A stretch of 64,000 bases of DNA from an uncultured Clostridia bacterium (GCA_947627045.1 CANQUM010000001.1:1-64000); one strand, 5' to 3'. Positions 42,664 to 51,824 are shown, counted from the stretch's first letter. Program-made: numbers and translations. The notes: generated by a model not told the origin, from the letters alone.

Positions 42664-44634
42664 ATGAAAAACAGACTGTCTCCGCTTTTTATAGTATCAT
42701 ATTTAATACTCAGCGCTTCGGGCTTTTTCTCATCATGGTTTATACGCCGTTCTACTGACTATAAAGGTCTTGGCACGGTTCTGCTTGCAGTATCTGCTGT
42801 AGGTTTTGCTGTTATGACGGTTGAACTGGTGCTGTTTTATATTGGCAGAATAAAATATATAGGCAGAATGTCAAAAGATATTTCGCTAACACAGCGTGAG
42901 ACTCTTTACAATTTTCCTGCTCCTGTGTTTATTATTGATGAGAACAACGTGATAGTTTGGATAAATTCACGGTTTGATAAAGAGGTTTATAAGGAAAAAG
43001 AAGCATTTGGCGTTAAACTTGATGAGCTTATGGATATTAATTTTAATAAGCTTTTTACAAAAAGAGGTACGCTTGTTACATATAATGGCAGGTATTACCG
43101 TGCTTTAGCGGTGAAGCCTGAAACAAATGAGACTGGTCTTACTATGATTTATTTCAAAAATGAGACTGAATATGTAAATCTGGATTTTGAGTACAGGCAG
43201 TCGAGACCGTCTGTTATGATAATATCTGTAGATGACTATGAGGATCTGCTGGAAAATGCAAGGGAGAGCGAAAAAGCCCATATTCTTGTGGAGATTGAAA
43301 AGCTGGTCGAGAACTTTATCGACGGAACAACGGGAGTTACTAAAAAAATTGCAAACAACAGATTTTTCGTTGTTCTTGAGGAAAGACATCTTTTAAAAAT
43401 AATAGGGGATAGGTTTGAAATTCTGGACAAGGCACGAAAAATAAATATCGGCGAAAGACAGACGGTAACCCTTTCTATCGGTGTGGGTCATGGTGCTAAA
43501 ACTCTTCACGAAAGCGAAATTTACGCAAGACAGGCACTTGATATGTGCATGGGTCGTGGCGGAGATCAGGCTGCTGTTAAAACTGATAACGGTTTTGAGT
43601 TCTTTGGCGGTGTATCAAAAGGCATTGAAAAAAGAACAAAAATTAAGACGAGAATTATCGCAAACGCTATCAATGAGAGTGTTAAACAATCAGATACGGT
43701 TTTTGTTATGGGTCATAGGCTTGCCGATCTCGACAGCGTAGGTGCTGCCGCAGGAGTTTGTTCTATTATGCGCCAGATTGGAAAAAAATCGTATGTTGTT
43801 GTTGACCCTGAAAAAAATCTTTCGGGAGTTTTAATTGATCACGTCAATAAAAATGAGAACGAAACCTTTTTTATTCCGCCTGAACTTGCAATGTCGATGA
43901 AAACGGACAGCTCAACGCTTATTATCATTGATACCCACAACCCTGATATTCTCGACAGCGTTGAATTTTATAAGATGTTTGAAAAGGTAATTGTAATAGA
44001 CCATCATAGAAGAATGGTGAAGTCTATAGACAATTCTCTTGTTTTCTTTCACGAGCCGTATGCATCTTCGGCATCGGAGATGGTTACTGAGCTTGTACAG
44101 TATTTCGGAGATAATATCAAGCTTTCTCCGAGCATTGCAGAATGTCTGCTTTCGGGAATAATGCTTGATACAAAGAACTTTGTTATGAGAACAGGCGTTA
44201 GAACTTTTGAAGCGGCGGCTTATCTTAGAAAAGCCGGTGCTGATACGGTTACAGTTAAATCTATGTTCTCGACTTCGTTTGAATTATACAAGAGAAAAAC
44301 TGACCTTATCACAAATGCCGTAATGTATAAGAACTGTGCAATTACAATTACAGACGATGAGAATATTGATACTATAAGAATAGCCGCTCCGCAGGCGGCA
44401 GACGAATTACTGTACATTGAGGGAATAAAGGCGTCATTTGTTGTTTATGCTGACAATGGCAAGACCTCTATTTCTGCTCGCTCTATAGGAGAAATGAATG
44501 TTCAGGTGGTTATGGAGTCTCTCGGCGGCGGCGGTCATCAGACAATGGCAGGCGGTCAGCTTGAAGTTGGTCTTGACGAGGCAACGCAAAAGCTGAAATG
44601 GGCTATTGATAAGTACTATAAAGATAATGGATAA
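42664..44634 (+). CDS. gdpP: Cyclic di-AMP phosphodiesterase GdpP
   Basis: 656 residues, normal for GdpP. Two N-terminal membrane helices, a PAS-like domain (FPAPVFIIDENNVIVWIN), a degenerate GGDEF-like domain (residues ~170-310), then DHH/DHHA1 domains: MGHRLADLDSVGAAAG, IIDTHNP, VIDHHRR and C-terminal GGGGHQTMAGGQ. It hydrolyses c-di-AMP, which controls potassium and osmotic balance. gdpP-rplI-dnaB is a common Firmicutes order; here a cassette sits between gdpP and rplI. R repeats in the same orientation flank the gene. Translation starts through an SD-hairpin element. Confidence 0.95.
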   Translation: MKNRLSPLFIVSYLILSASGFFSSWFIRRSTDYKGLGTVLLAVSAVGFAVMTVELVLFYIGRIKYIGRMSKDISLTQRETLYNFPAPVFIIDENNVIVWINSRFDKEVYKEKEAFGVKLDELMDINFNKLFTKRGTLVTYNGRYYRALAVKPETNETGLTMIYFKNETEYVNLDFEYRQSRPSVMIISVDDYEDLLENARESEKAHILVEIEKLVENFIDGTTGVTKKIANNRFFVVLEERHLLKIIGDRFEILDKARKINIGERQTVTLSIGVGHGAKTLHESEIYARQALDMCMGRGGDQAAVKTDNGFEFFGGVSKGIEKRTKIKTRIIANAINESVKQSDTVFVMGHRLADLDSVGAAAGVCSIMRQIGKKSYVVVDPEKNLSGVLIDHVNKNENETFFIPPELAMSMKTDSSTLIIIDTHNPDILDSVEFYKMFEKVIVIDHHRRMVKSIDNSLVFFHEPYASSASEMVTELVQYFGDNIKLSPSIAECLLSGIMLDTKNFVMRTGVRTFEAAAYLRKAGADTVTVKSMFSTSFELYKRKTDLITNAVMYKNCAITITDDENIDTIRIAAPQAADELLYIEGIKASFVVYADNGKTSISARSIGEMNVQVVMESLGGGGHQTMAGGQLEVGLDEATQKLKWAIDKYYKDNG

Positions 44635-44638
44635 TTTA

Positions 44639-44720
44639 CCGCCGAGCCGGCAGGGCTGAGCCCTGCACGCAGTGCCGCCTTTGAATAGGTTGATAAATGT
44701 TATAGTTTGTGCAACGACGG
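44639..44720 (+). repeat. R repeat element downstream of gdpP
   Basis: GAGCCGGCAGGGCTGAGCC, CCGCCTTTG, AT-rich middle and CAACGACGG. It begins 5 bases after the gdpP stop and is in the same orientation as the array before gdpP. Confidence 0.85.
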
Positions 44721-44733
44721 GCTGAACATACTA

Positions 44734-44908
44734 TTAAAAGTTTTCGGTCAAGCCTTTTTCAAAAGGCTTGCGGGTCAAGGGCAGAGCCCTGTCGACGACC
44801 GCAGTCGTCGAAATTCCTTTACGGAGTGCGCTCCGAAAAGAGTGAATTAAAAAATAATCCGGTGGATTATTTTTTAAGAGGGAAAGCCCTGCAAGAGAGG
44901 GCTTTCCC
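44734..44908. repeat. Hairpin-chain element S, copy 3
   Basis: Same order of stems as copy 1: AAGCCTTTT/AAAAGGCTT, 44792-44811 (TCGACGAC, loop CGCA, GTCGTCGA), 44822-44835, 44849-44875 (12-bp arms with A6/T6) and 44880-44908 (11-bp arms). Relative to copies 1 and 2, the 44792 stem changed on both sides, and the 44849 stem swapped a C-G pair for T-A, so pairing is kept. The small gene at 44949 ends 40 bases away. Confidence 0.8.
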
Positions 44909-44948
44909 TAGTCATGACAGACTGGAACAATGGACAATGATTGAGTTC

Positions 44949-45161
44949 TTATTCTTCCGCCTCTTGCATAAGTTTATTACAATGTTCACTCAATTTTGAG
45001 GCTTCATCAGCTAAACATTCAAACGCTCCTCTGAAAATGCCATCTTCAAATGAATTTATAAAGCATAATAAGCATACCTGAGCAAGTCCTGACAACATTT
45101 CAGCTTCTTTCATTACATCTTCAAAGTCTACTAAATGAATAGCTCTAAACTTTCTTTTCAT
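44949..45161 (-). CDS. Small conserved protein, family A-prime (copy 3)
   Basis: 70 residues (MKRKFRAIHLVDFEDVMKEA ... FRGAFECLADEASKLSEHC). It shares the F[KR]GAFxCLADEAxxL core and general length with the 76-residue proteins at 15124 and 34448, at roughly one-third identity overall. It is nearly identical to 51878-52090. ATG 45161 follows the same AAGGAAGTG ribosome site as in all copies. Divergent from an RHH gene; inserted between gdpP and rplI. No known function recognised. Confidence 0.75.
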   Translation of the reverse strand: MKRKFRAIHLVDFEDVMKEAEMLSGLAQVCLLCFINSFEDGIFRGAFECLADEASKLSEHCNKLMQEAEE

Positions 45162-45193
45162 TGATCTCACTTCCTTTTTTTGATGTGTTCTTT

Positions 45194-45222
45194 ATTATAT
45201 GCTCCCGTGAGCATATAATCAA
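45194..45222 (-). promoter_or_regulatory. Promoter of family A-prime gene with an 11-bp-arm palindrome
   Basis: On the minus strand TTGATT (45222-45217) and TATAAT (45199-45194) are 17 bases apart. Perfect arms ATTATATGCTC (45194-45204) and GAGCATATAAT (45209-45219), separated by CCGT, cover both boxes and the spacer, a strong repressor-site layout. Confidence 0.75.
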
Positions 45223-45230
45223 TAGGCAGA

Positions 45231-45261
45231 ATATACAAATCTATTATTAAAATTTGTGTAT
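45231..45261 (+). promoter_or_regulatory. Half-sites before RHH gene copy 3
   Basis: ATATACAAAT (45231-45240) and ATTTGTGTAT (45252-45261) form an imperfect inverted repeat using the same ATACAAAT/ATTTGTAT half-site as the RHH promoters at 15448 and 52370. No strong promoter boxes are visible. Confidence 0.45.
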
Positions 45262-45308
45262 TTTTCACAACAGCATAATTTGATTAAATTAATTAAGGAG
45301 ATAATAAT

Positions 45309-45512
45309 ATGGCAGTTAGTAAAGCTCAACAAAGAGCAACACATAAATATGCAAAAAACCATTATGACAGGATTGAAATGCAGGTGCCAAAGGGTAAAAA
45401 GGAAAAAATCACCGCACATGCTATAAATCATGATGGCTCTATGAACAAGTTTTTAAACAGAGCGGTTGATGAGACCATACAAAGGGACAACGAAAAGGAT
45501 AATAAAGAATAG
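45309..45512 (+). CDS. Ribbon-helix-helix small protein, copy 3
   Basis: 67 residues. Same pattern as the 15523 protein: MAVSKAQQRATHKYAKNHYDRI, strand EMQVPKGKKE, helix ITAHAINHD, helix SMNKFLNRAVDETIQRD. A DNA-binding role is inferred from the fold pattern. AAGGAG precedes the ATG. It lies 62 bases before rplI, so it may be co-transcribed with the ribosomal protein gene. Confidence 0.8.
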   Translation: MAVSKAQQRATHKYAKNHYDRIEMQVPKGKKEKITAHAINHDGSMNKFLNRAVDETIQRDNEKDNKE

Positions 45513-45574
45513 AACATAATTTTGAATAATGGCGGAGTTATTCCCGCAATAACAGCTAAAGGAGAATAATAGTT

Positions 45575-46021
45575 ATGAAAGTAATTTTATTAAAGGACGT
45601 AAAAGGCTCAGGCAAAGCAGGAGATATTTTGAATGCTGCAGACGGGTATGCAAGAAATTATCTGTTGGCTAGGGGTCTTGCATGCGAGGCAAATGCCAAG
45701 AATTTAAGCGAGCTTGAGAGCAAGAAGGCATCTAAACAGCACAAGCTGGATGTAGAGAAAGCCGAGAATGAGAAATTTGCAGAAAAACTAAAGGATAAAA
45801 CAATAGAGATAAAGGCAAAAGCCGGAAACGGCGGAAGGCTGTTTGGTGCGGTTACGCCGCTGACAATAAGTGAAAAAATTAAAGAGATTTACGGAATAGA
45901 AATAGACAAGAAAAAGATATCTACAAACGGAGATATAAAAACCTACGGAGATTTTACCGTTACGGTAAAGCTGTCGCAGGGGGTAAATTTTAAATTAAAT
46001 GTAAGGGTTTTAGAACAATAG
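45575..46021 (+). CDS. rplI: 50S ribosomal protein L9
   Basis: 148 residues, standard length. The N-terminal domain [34 protein letters not shown] is the L9 signature; a long connecting helix and a C-terminal domain ([17 protein letters not shown]) follow. L9 binds 23S rRNA near the L1 stalk. AAAGGAG precedes the start. dnaB follows, as in many Firmicutes. Confidence 0.97.
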   Translation: MKVILLKDVKGSGKAGDILNAADGYARNYLLARGLACEANAKNLSELESKKASKQHKLDVEKAENEKFAEKLKDKTIEIKAKAGNGGRLFGAVTPLTISEKIKEIYGIEIDKKKISTNGDIKTYGDFTVTVKLSQGVNFKLNVRVLEQ

Positions 46022-46122
46022 ACAGAAAGCCGGAGGCAAGAAGCTGAATAAGTAAATATTAGAAGTGGAAAGATAAGTTTTTTGAATTTGATTTCTTGCG
46101 TCTAGAAGTTGAGGTTCTTATT

Positions 46123-47475
46123 ATGGATATAAACACACAGTATGATTTCACGGGCAGAGAAATACCCTACAGCACGGAGGCAGAGCAGACTGTTCTCGGC
46201 GGAGTGTTGATTGACGCACAAAAGGCGCTCCCGACCGTTATAGAGATGCTGAAGCCCGAGTGCTTTTACAATGATATACACAAGCAAATTTTCAATATAA
46301 TGGTGAGAATGTTCACTAATAATGAAACGGTCGATATAATAACCGTCGGCAATGAAGCTTATGAAACAGGCGTGTTTGAAACAAGCGTTATGGCAAGAAC
46401 ATACCTCAAAGGTATGATGGAAAATGTACCTTCTGTTTCAAACATTGCGAGCTACTGCAAAATTATTGAGGACAAATTCTATTTAAGGTCGCTTATTGAA
46501 ACAGCACAGGATATAATAGATAAAGCGGCAAGCACGGTCGACGCAGAAAATCTGCTTGATATTGCCGAGCAGAAGATATATGATATAAGAAAAGGAAAAG
46601 CGTCTGACGGTCTTACAAAATTAGATGAAATAATAATCGAGTCATACGACAGACTTCAGAAAATATCGGGTGCTGATAAGGACAAATTCTTAGGAGTTAA
46701 GACGGGATTTAATTTACTTGACAGATATATAACTGGTCTTAATAAGTCTGACCTTATAATTTTGGCTGCACGTCCTGGAATGGGAAAATCTGCATTTGCA
46801 TTGAATTTAGCTAGAAATATGTGCAGAACTTCAGATAAGGAAGTAGTTATTTTTTCACTGGAAATGGGAAAGGAACAGCTTGTTTCCAGAATGTTGTCAT
46901 CAGAATCTTTGGTAAATAACAATTCTTTAAGAAGCGGTATGCTGGAGGTGGAGGACTGGACCAAACTTGCTGAGGGTGCAAGAGCACTTTCGGAGCTTCC
47001 CATTTATATTGACGATTCTGCAGGGCTGACTGTTCCTCAGATGAAGGCAAAGCTGAGACGTATGAGAAATCTCGGTCTTGTTGTGATCGACTATCTTCAG
47101 CTTATGGAAAGCCCTAATCGTCATACAAACCGTGTAACAGAGGTATCAGAGATAACAAGACAGTTAAAACTGATGGCAAAGGAGCTTGATGTTCCTGTTA
47201 TATGTCTTTCACAGCTTGCACGTGGTCCTGACAGCAGAACAACCGATCACAGACCATTGCTCTCCGATTTGCGTGAATCGGGTTCTATAGAGCAGGACGC
47301 TGATATAGTATTATTTTTATACCGAGAGGGCTACTACGATAAGATGAATCCCAATCAGGGAGATGCAGAGTGTATTGTTTCAAAAAACCGTCATGGTGAG
47401 ACGGGTACTGTTAAGCTGGCTTGGCTGGGAGAATATCAATTATTCAGGAGTTTAGATATTAACAGAGAGCAGTAG
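46123..47475 (+). CDS. dnaB: Replicative DNA helicase DnaB
   Basis: 450 residues. The N-terminal helical domain begins IPYSTEAEQTVLGGVLID. The RecA-like motor has Walker A AARPGMGKSAFALN, Walker B VVIDYLQLM, QLARGPDSR and DLRESGSIEQDADIVLFLYRE. It unwinds DNA ahead of the replisome. I chose ATG 46123 with GAGG upstream; the frame is open 9 codons earlier without a better ribosome site. Confidence 0.97.
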   Translation: MDINTQYDFTGREIPYSTEAEQTVLGGVLIDAQKALPTVIEMLKPECFYNDIHKQIFNIMVRMFTNNETVDIITVGNEAYETGVFETSVMARTYLKGMMENVPSVSNIASYCKIIEDKFYLRSLIETAQDIIDKAASTVDAENLLDIAEQKIYDIRKGKASDGLTKLDEIIIESYDRLQKISGADKDKFLGVKTGFNLLDRYITGLNKSDLIILAARPGMGKSAFALNLARNMCRTSDKEVVIFSLEMGKEQLVSRMLSSESLVNNNSLRSGMLEVEDWTKLAEGARALSELPIYIDDSAGLTVPQMKAKLRRMRNLGLVVIDYLQLMESPNRHTNRVTEVSEITRQLKLMAKELDVPVICLSQLARGPDSRTTDHRPLLSDLRESGSIEQDADIVLFLYREGYYDKMNPNQGDAECIVSKNRHGETGTVKLAWLGEYQLFRSLDINREQ

Positions 47476-47507
47476 CTTTAAAACGAAAAATTGAAAGTGA
47501 ATTTTTA

Positions 47508-47547
47508 ATGGATAATAGGTATTAAAGAGTAATTGCCTGTTATCCAT
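47508..47547. repeat. Hairpin of facing heptad repeats between dnaB and tilS
   Basis: ATGGATAATAGG (47508-47519) pairs with CCTGTTATCCAT (47536-47547) with one wobble. It is built from GGATAAT-type sequence in two orientations. Confidence 0.6.
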
Positions 47548-47572
47548 TATCAATATGAAACGGAGAACTATT

Positions 47573-48910
47573 ATGCTCAATAAAGTAAGAAACACAATTT
47601 CAGAATACAGGTTGCTTTCCCACTCTGAAAGCGTACTTGTAGGGCTTTCGGGCGGCGCAGACAGCGTTGCGCTTTTGGCGTGTTTGAAGGAACTGGGATA
47701 TAATGTTTCCGCAATGCACATAAATCATAACCTTAGAGGCAGTGAGAGCGACCGAGACGAGCAGTTCTGCGTTGAACTTTGTAAAAATTTAGGCATACCG
47801 CTTACAGTTAAAAGCGTTGATGTTAAAGAATATTGCAGTGAAAATAAGCTAGGTATCGAGGAGGGAGCAAGAGAGCTCAGATATAAGGCTTTTGCATCAG
47901 CCAGAGCAGATAAGATCTGTACAGCGCATACTCTTTCGGACAGCGTTGAGACAATAATCTTGAATCTTATAAGAGGAACAGCGCTTAAAGGTCTTTGCGG
48001 AGTTCCGTATAAGAGGGAAAATATAGTGCGTCCGCTTATTGAATGTACAAGAGAAGAGGTAGAAGAATTTCTAAATAAGAGAGGAATAGAATGTGTTACT
48101 GATTCTACGAATAATTCTGACGACTATACAAGAAATAAAATAAGGCATTTGATTATTCCGAAACTGATTGAGATTTCTAATTTTCAGAGCGGAAATTTTT
48201 ATAAAAACATAAGCAGAACGATAAAGTCAATTTCTTTGGATGAGGGTTATTTAGGCGTTGAGGCGGAATGTTTGCTTGAAGATGCACATATAGATAAAGA
48301 TACTTATGATATAGAGATAATAAATTCACATAATGAGGCAATTTCAAACAGAGTGCTTATAATGATTTTAAAGAGGTATGGAGTTGAGGTATCGCAGGCT
48401 AAACTGGAGGATTTAAAGACCGCTTGTTTTGAGAATAAAAAAATAAATCTTAAAAAGAATGTTTACGCAAGTGTTAAATCGGGAAAACTAATTTTCAGTG
48501 AGGGTTTAAAAAAAACTGAGTCATATTCAAAAGAAGTTCGTCTTAAATGCAATGATACTGTTGAGGAGGATTTTTTCGGCAGGAGTATTAAGATGAAACT
48601 TGTTTATAGAGACAGCGAATTGATTAATGTTCATAATATGTTTACAAAGAAAAATATTGATTATGATAAAATAAAAGGCAGAATTTTGCTTAGAAACCGT
48701 TTAGGCGGCGATAAAATCAGGCTTCCCGGCAGAGGTGTTACGAAGACGGTAAAAAAGCTGTTTAACGAGAGTATTCCGATTGAATTGCGTGATAAGACTG
48801 TAATTTTAAGCGATGATGACGGAGTAATATATGTTGAGGGCTTTGGTGCTGACGAGCGTGTTTCGGCAGATGAAAATACAAAACGCATTTTATATATTGA
48901 AATATCATAA
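47573..48910 (+). CDS. tilS: tRNA(Ile)-lysidine synthetase TilS
   Basis: 445 residues. The PP-loop is VGLSGGADSVALLACL (about residues 22-37), followed by MHINHNLRGSESDRDE, TAHTLSDSVETIILNLIRGT and a C-terminal TilS domain (RILLRNRLGGDKIRLPGRGVTKTVKKLF). It converts the wobble C of tRNA-Ile(CAU) to lysidine so it reads AUA. ATG 47573 is chosen for its GGAG site 7 bases upstream. Upstream of ftsH, the common tilS-ftsH order in Firmicutes. Confidence 0.95.
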   Translation: MLNKVRNTISEYRLLSHSESVLVGLSGGADSVALLACLKELGYNVSAMHINHNLRGSESDRDEQFCVELCKNLGIPLTVKSVDVKEYCSENKLGIEEGARELRYKAFASARADKICTAHTLSDSVETIILNLIRGTALKGLCGVPYKRENIVRPLIECTREEVEEFLNKRGIECVTDSTNNSDDYTRNKIRHLIIPKLIEISNFQSGNFYKNISRTIKSISLDEGYLGVEAECLLEDAHIDKDTYDIEIINSHNEAISNRVLIMILKRYGVEVSQAKLEDLKTACFENKKINLKKNVYASVKSGKLIFSEGLKKTESYSKEVRLKCNDTVEEDFFGRSIKMKLVYRDSELINVHNMFTKKNIDYDKIKGRILLRNRLGGDKIRLPGRGVTKTVKKLFNESIPIELRDKTVILSDDDGVIYVEGFGADERVSADENTKRILYIEIS

Positions 48911-48965
48911 AACTATCACAATTTAGTGTTATTTTAGATGATAGAAGTTTGATGTTTAGATGTTT

Positions 48966-49005
48966 AAAATCAGAGACAGGTTTCTCTGATCTCTGATTTT
49001 TGATT
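48966..49005 (+). terminator. Possible terminator between tilS and ftsH
   Basis: AAAATCAGAGA (48966-48976) pairs with TCTCTGATTTT (48990-49000), followed by TTTGATTTC. Heptad-like TTTCTAATTTCTG follows. It may terminate partly or act as an RNA processing site. Confidence 0.5.
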
Positions 49006-49034
49006 TCTAATTTCTGCGGAATGGAGTTGACAAA

Positions 49035-50933
49035 TTGAAACAAAACAGAAATAAGAGCATAATTATTTATATTTTGGTATCTTTGGCGATAATTACAGGA
49101 ATTGTGTATTTGCTGAATAACGTAACTACAAAGACGGATGAGGTTGACTATTCGACAATAACAAGCTACTTTGATGATTTGAGGGTTTCGGAGTTCACTC
49201 TTGATTTGGGAACCGGAAAGCTCGATTACAAGCTGATCGGTTCGGCAAAGGAGAGAACATACACCGTTCCCAGCGTAACAGCTTTTTATAACAGGATATT
49301 CAACGACCAGTACGATTATCAGAAAGAATACAACAAAGCGCATCCTGATAAGCCTCTCAAAATGAATATGAAAGAGGTCAAGGATAATAGCTTCTGGATA
49401 AATCTTATACCAACGCTTCTATTACTTGGAGCTATGGGCTTATTCGTTTATATGATGATGAAAACTGCCGGAGGCGGTGGAAAAATAGGCAGCTTTGGAA
49501 AGTCCAATGCAAAGCAGCATATGGTTACAAGCAAAAAGGCCACCTTTGAGGACGTTGCCGGCGCCGACGAGGAAAAGGAAGAGCTTGCCGAGATTGTTGA
49601 CTTCTTGAAAGATTCAAAGAAATACAACGAGATAGGAGCCAGAGTTCCTAAGGGCGTTTTGCTGTTAGGACCTCCGGGAACAGGTAAAACCTTGCTTGCA
49701 CGGGCTGTTGCAGGAGAGGCAGGAGTACCGTTCTTTTCAATTTCGGGTTCTGACTTTGTTGAAATGTTTGTCGGAGTTGGAGCATCGAGGGTAAGAGACT
49801 TATTCTCAGAGGCAAAGAAAAACGCACCTGCTATTATTTTCATAGACGAAATAGACGCTGTTGGACGTCAGAGAGGAGCAGGATTGGGCGGCGGTCATGA
49901 TGAGCGTGAGCAGACCCTTAACCAGCTTCTTGTAGAAATGGACGGCTTTACAGGCAATGAAGGAATTATTGTTATGGCGGCAACAAACCGCCGTGATATT
50001 CTAGACCCGGCACTTCTTCGTCCGGGAAGGTTTGACAGACAGATTTTAGTTTCCTATCCTGATGTTAAGGGCAGGGAGGAGATATTAAAGGTACACTCAA
50101 GAAACAAACCTCTTGCACCCGATGTAGATTTAAAGACTATTGCAAAAACAACGGTTGGCTTTACGGGTGCTGACCTGGAAAACCTTATTAATGAAGCAAG
50201 TCTGCTTGCGGCGAGAAAGAACAGAAAAGCCATTACCCGAGAGGATTTAGAGGAGGCTTCAATAAAGGTAATTGCCGGACCTGAAAAGCGTTCAAAGGTA
50301 GTTACCGAGAATGAGAAGAGACTTACGGCTTATCACGAGGGCGGTCATGCGATTTGCACATATTACTGCGACAGGCAGGATAAGGTGCATCAGGTTTCTA
50401 TAATACCCAGAGGTGCCGCAGGAGGATTTACGTTATCTTTACCTGAAAAGGATAAGGCATACGTTTCTAAGAAGGAAATGTATCAGAATATTATAGTTCT
50501 TCTTGGCGGGCGTGTTGCTGAAAAAATTATTTTAGACGATATTTCAACCGGTGCTTCAAACGACCTTGAGCGTGCGACTTCAACTGCGAGAAGTATGGTT
50601 ACGAGGTACGGCTTCAGCGAGAAGCTGGGACCTGTAGTTTACGGAAATGACCAGCATGAGGTCTTTTTAGGACGTGATTATACAAACGGCAATCGCTACA
50701 GTGAGGAGATCGCATATCAGATTGACAGTGAGATAAGGAGCATTATTGAAAGCTGCTTCAAAGATGCAGAGAAAATTCTTAGAGAGCATATTGACCAGCT
50801 GCATAAGGTTGCTGACTATCTTATAAAGAATGAGAAAATCGACGGCGATGATTTTGATGCTCTAATGAAAGGCGAGCTCGTTGAGGAATCTGATACGGAG
50901 GAAAGTGATCCAAAGGCTGATGAAAGCGAATAG
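49035..50933 (+). CDS. ftsH: ATP-dependent zinc metalloprotease FtsH
   Basis: 632 residues. Two membrane helices (about residues 9-28 and 120-140), AAA+ Walker A GPPGTGKT, Walker [12 protein letters not shown], the SRH region ([19 protein letters not shown]) and zinc site YHEGGHAIC; note Gly-Gly instead of the more common Ala-Gly in HExGH. It degrades misfolded membrane and regulatory proteins. The start is TTG 49035 with GGAG 8 bases upstream. The acidic C-terminus ([15 protein letters not shown]) is typical. Confidence 0.97.
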   Translation: MKQNRNKSIIIYILVSLAIITGIVYLLNNVTTKTDEVDYSTITSYFDDLRVSEFTLDLGTGKLDYKLIGSAKERTYTVPSVTAFYNRIFNDQYDYQKEYNKAHPDKPLKMNMKEVKDNSFWINLIPTLLLLGAMGLFVYMMMKTAGGGGKIGSFGKSNAKQHMVTSKKATFEDVAGADEEKEELAEIVDFLKDSKKYNEIGARVPKGVLLLGPPGTGKTLLARAVAGEAGVPFFSISGSDFVEMFVGVGASRVRDLFSEAKKNAPAIIFIDEIDAVGRQRGAGLGGGHDEREQTLNQLLVEMDGFTGNEGIIVMAATNRRDILDPALLRPGRFDRQILVSYPDVKGREEILKVHSRNKPLAPDVDLKTIAKTTVGFTGADLENLINEASLLAARKNRKAITREDLEEASIKVIAGPEKRSKVVTENEKRLTAYHEGGHAICTYYCDRQDKVHQVSIIPRGAAGGFTLSLPEKDKAYVSKKEMYQNIIVLLGGRVAEKIILDDISTGASNDLERATSTARSMVTRYGFSEKLGPVVYGNDQHEVFLGRDYTNGNRYSEEIAYQIDSEIRSIIESCFKDAEKILREHIDQLHKVADYLIKNEKIDGDDFDALMKGELVEESDTEESDPKADESE

Positions 50934-50975
50934 AATGACGGTAAAACTTAGCTTGAATTGTTGCTTTCAAAAGTG

Positions 50976-51004
50976 TTGAAATTAAAATCAATATGTGATA
51001 TAAT
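50976..51004 (+). promoter_or_regulatory. Promoter of the MinD-like ATPase gene
   Basis: TTGAAA (50976-50981) and TATAAT (50999-51004) with a 17-base spacer. Confidence 0.7.
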
Positions 51005-51047
51005 AAATAAATGACTGTTATACTTTTATAGTATCAGTCATTTATTT
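51005..51047 (+). promoter_or_regulatory. 13-bp hairpin at the transcript 5' end
   Basis: AAATAAATGACTG (51005-51017) pairs perfectly with CAGTCATTTATTT (51035-51047), with an inner ATAC/GTAT stem. It starts right after the -10 box, so the mRNA would begin inside or just before it. It could be a stability hairpin or attenuator. Confidence 0.6.
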
Positions 51048-51095
51048 GCGTTTGGAAAATCATTTTATTAGATGTTTATTAAACGGAGGTCGGTT

Positions 51096-51764
51096 TTGAA
51101 GAAAGTTACTATAATAACAGGGCATTACGGAAGCGGTAAAACAAATATTTCCGTTAATCTTGCACTTGAAATGGCTCAAAGCGGAAAAAAGGTTACGGTT
51201 GTCGATTTAGACATTGTAAACCCTTATTTCAGAACAGCCGATTTCGGAGAACTTTTTTCAGACTTTAACATAAATCTTATTACGCCTATGTATGCAAATT
51301 CAAATCTTGACATTCCTGCAATAAGCTTTGATATTGAAAGACTGACGCTTGATGATGGTTACCTTATTATAGACGTAGGCGGAGACGACAGCGGTTCGAC
51401 CGCTTTGGGCAGGTATAAATCTGTTTTTGACAGGCTTTCTGAATCGGACGATATTGATATGCTCTATGTTATCAATAAGTACAGACTGCTTACAAAAACT
51501 CCGGAGCAAGCTGTTCAGCTTATGAGAGAAATAGAATATACTGCACGCTTTAAGCACACAGGTATAATAAACAACTCAAACTTAGGTGAGGAAACAGATA
51601 TTCAGACAGTTTTGGATTCGCTTGATTATGCTGATGATGTGTCGAAGTATACAGGTCTTCCTGTGGTGTTTACCTCATCGCCCTGCGAGTTTGAGTGTGA
51701 ACGTACAAAAATTAAGGTTATAAAGCGATATGTACGCAATATCTGGGAGCAACGGCAGGACTGA
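51096..51764 (+). CDS. MinD/ParA/CobQ-type P-loop ATPase linked to the oxidoreductase genes
   Basis: 222 residues. The deviant Walker A is IITGHYGSGKTNISVNLAL near the N-terminus, followed by VDLDIVNPYFRTADF and IIDVGGDDSGSTALGRY. It belongs to the SIMIBI class of nucleotide-binding proteins, including ATPases that place proteins or insert cofactors. I chose TTG 51096, with CGGAGG upstream; the in-frame ATG 51072 overlaps that site. The next metabolic genes encode an Fe-S oxidoreductase, so a maturation role is possible but not shown. Its final codons and stop lie inside an R repeat. Confidence 0.75.
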   Translation: MKKVTIITGHYGSGKTNISVNLALEMAQSGKKVTVVDLDIVNPYFRTADFGELFSDFNINLITPMYANSNLDIPAISFDIERLTLDDGYLIIDVGGDDSGSTALGRYKSVFDRLSESDDIDMLYVINKYRLLTKTPEQAVQLMREIEYTARFKHTGIINNSNLGEETDIQTVLDSLDYADDVSKYTGLPVVFTSSPCEFECERTKIKVIKRYVRNIWEQRQD

Positions 51765-51824
51765 GCCCTGCACGCATTGAGCCTTTGGGTAGTTTGATAA
51801 ATGTTAAAGTTTGAGAAACGGCGG
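51751..51824 (+). repeat. R repeat overlapping a stop codon
   Basis: ACGGCAGGACTGAGCCCTGCAC, then GCCTTTGGG, AT-rich middle and AAACGGCGGG. The TGA of the ATPase gene is the TGA of the repeat's TGAGCCCTGC. A short heptad run (GGATAAT type) follows to 51862. Confidence 0.8.
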
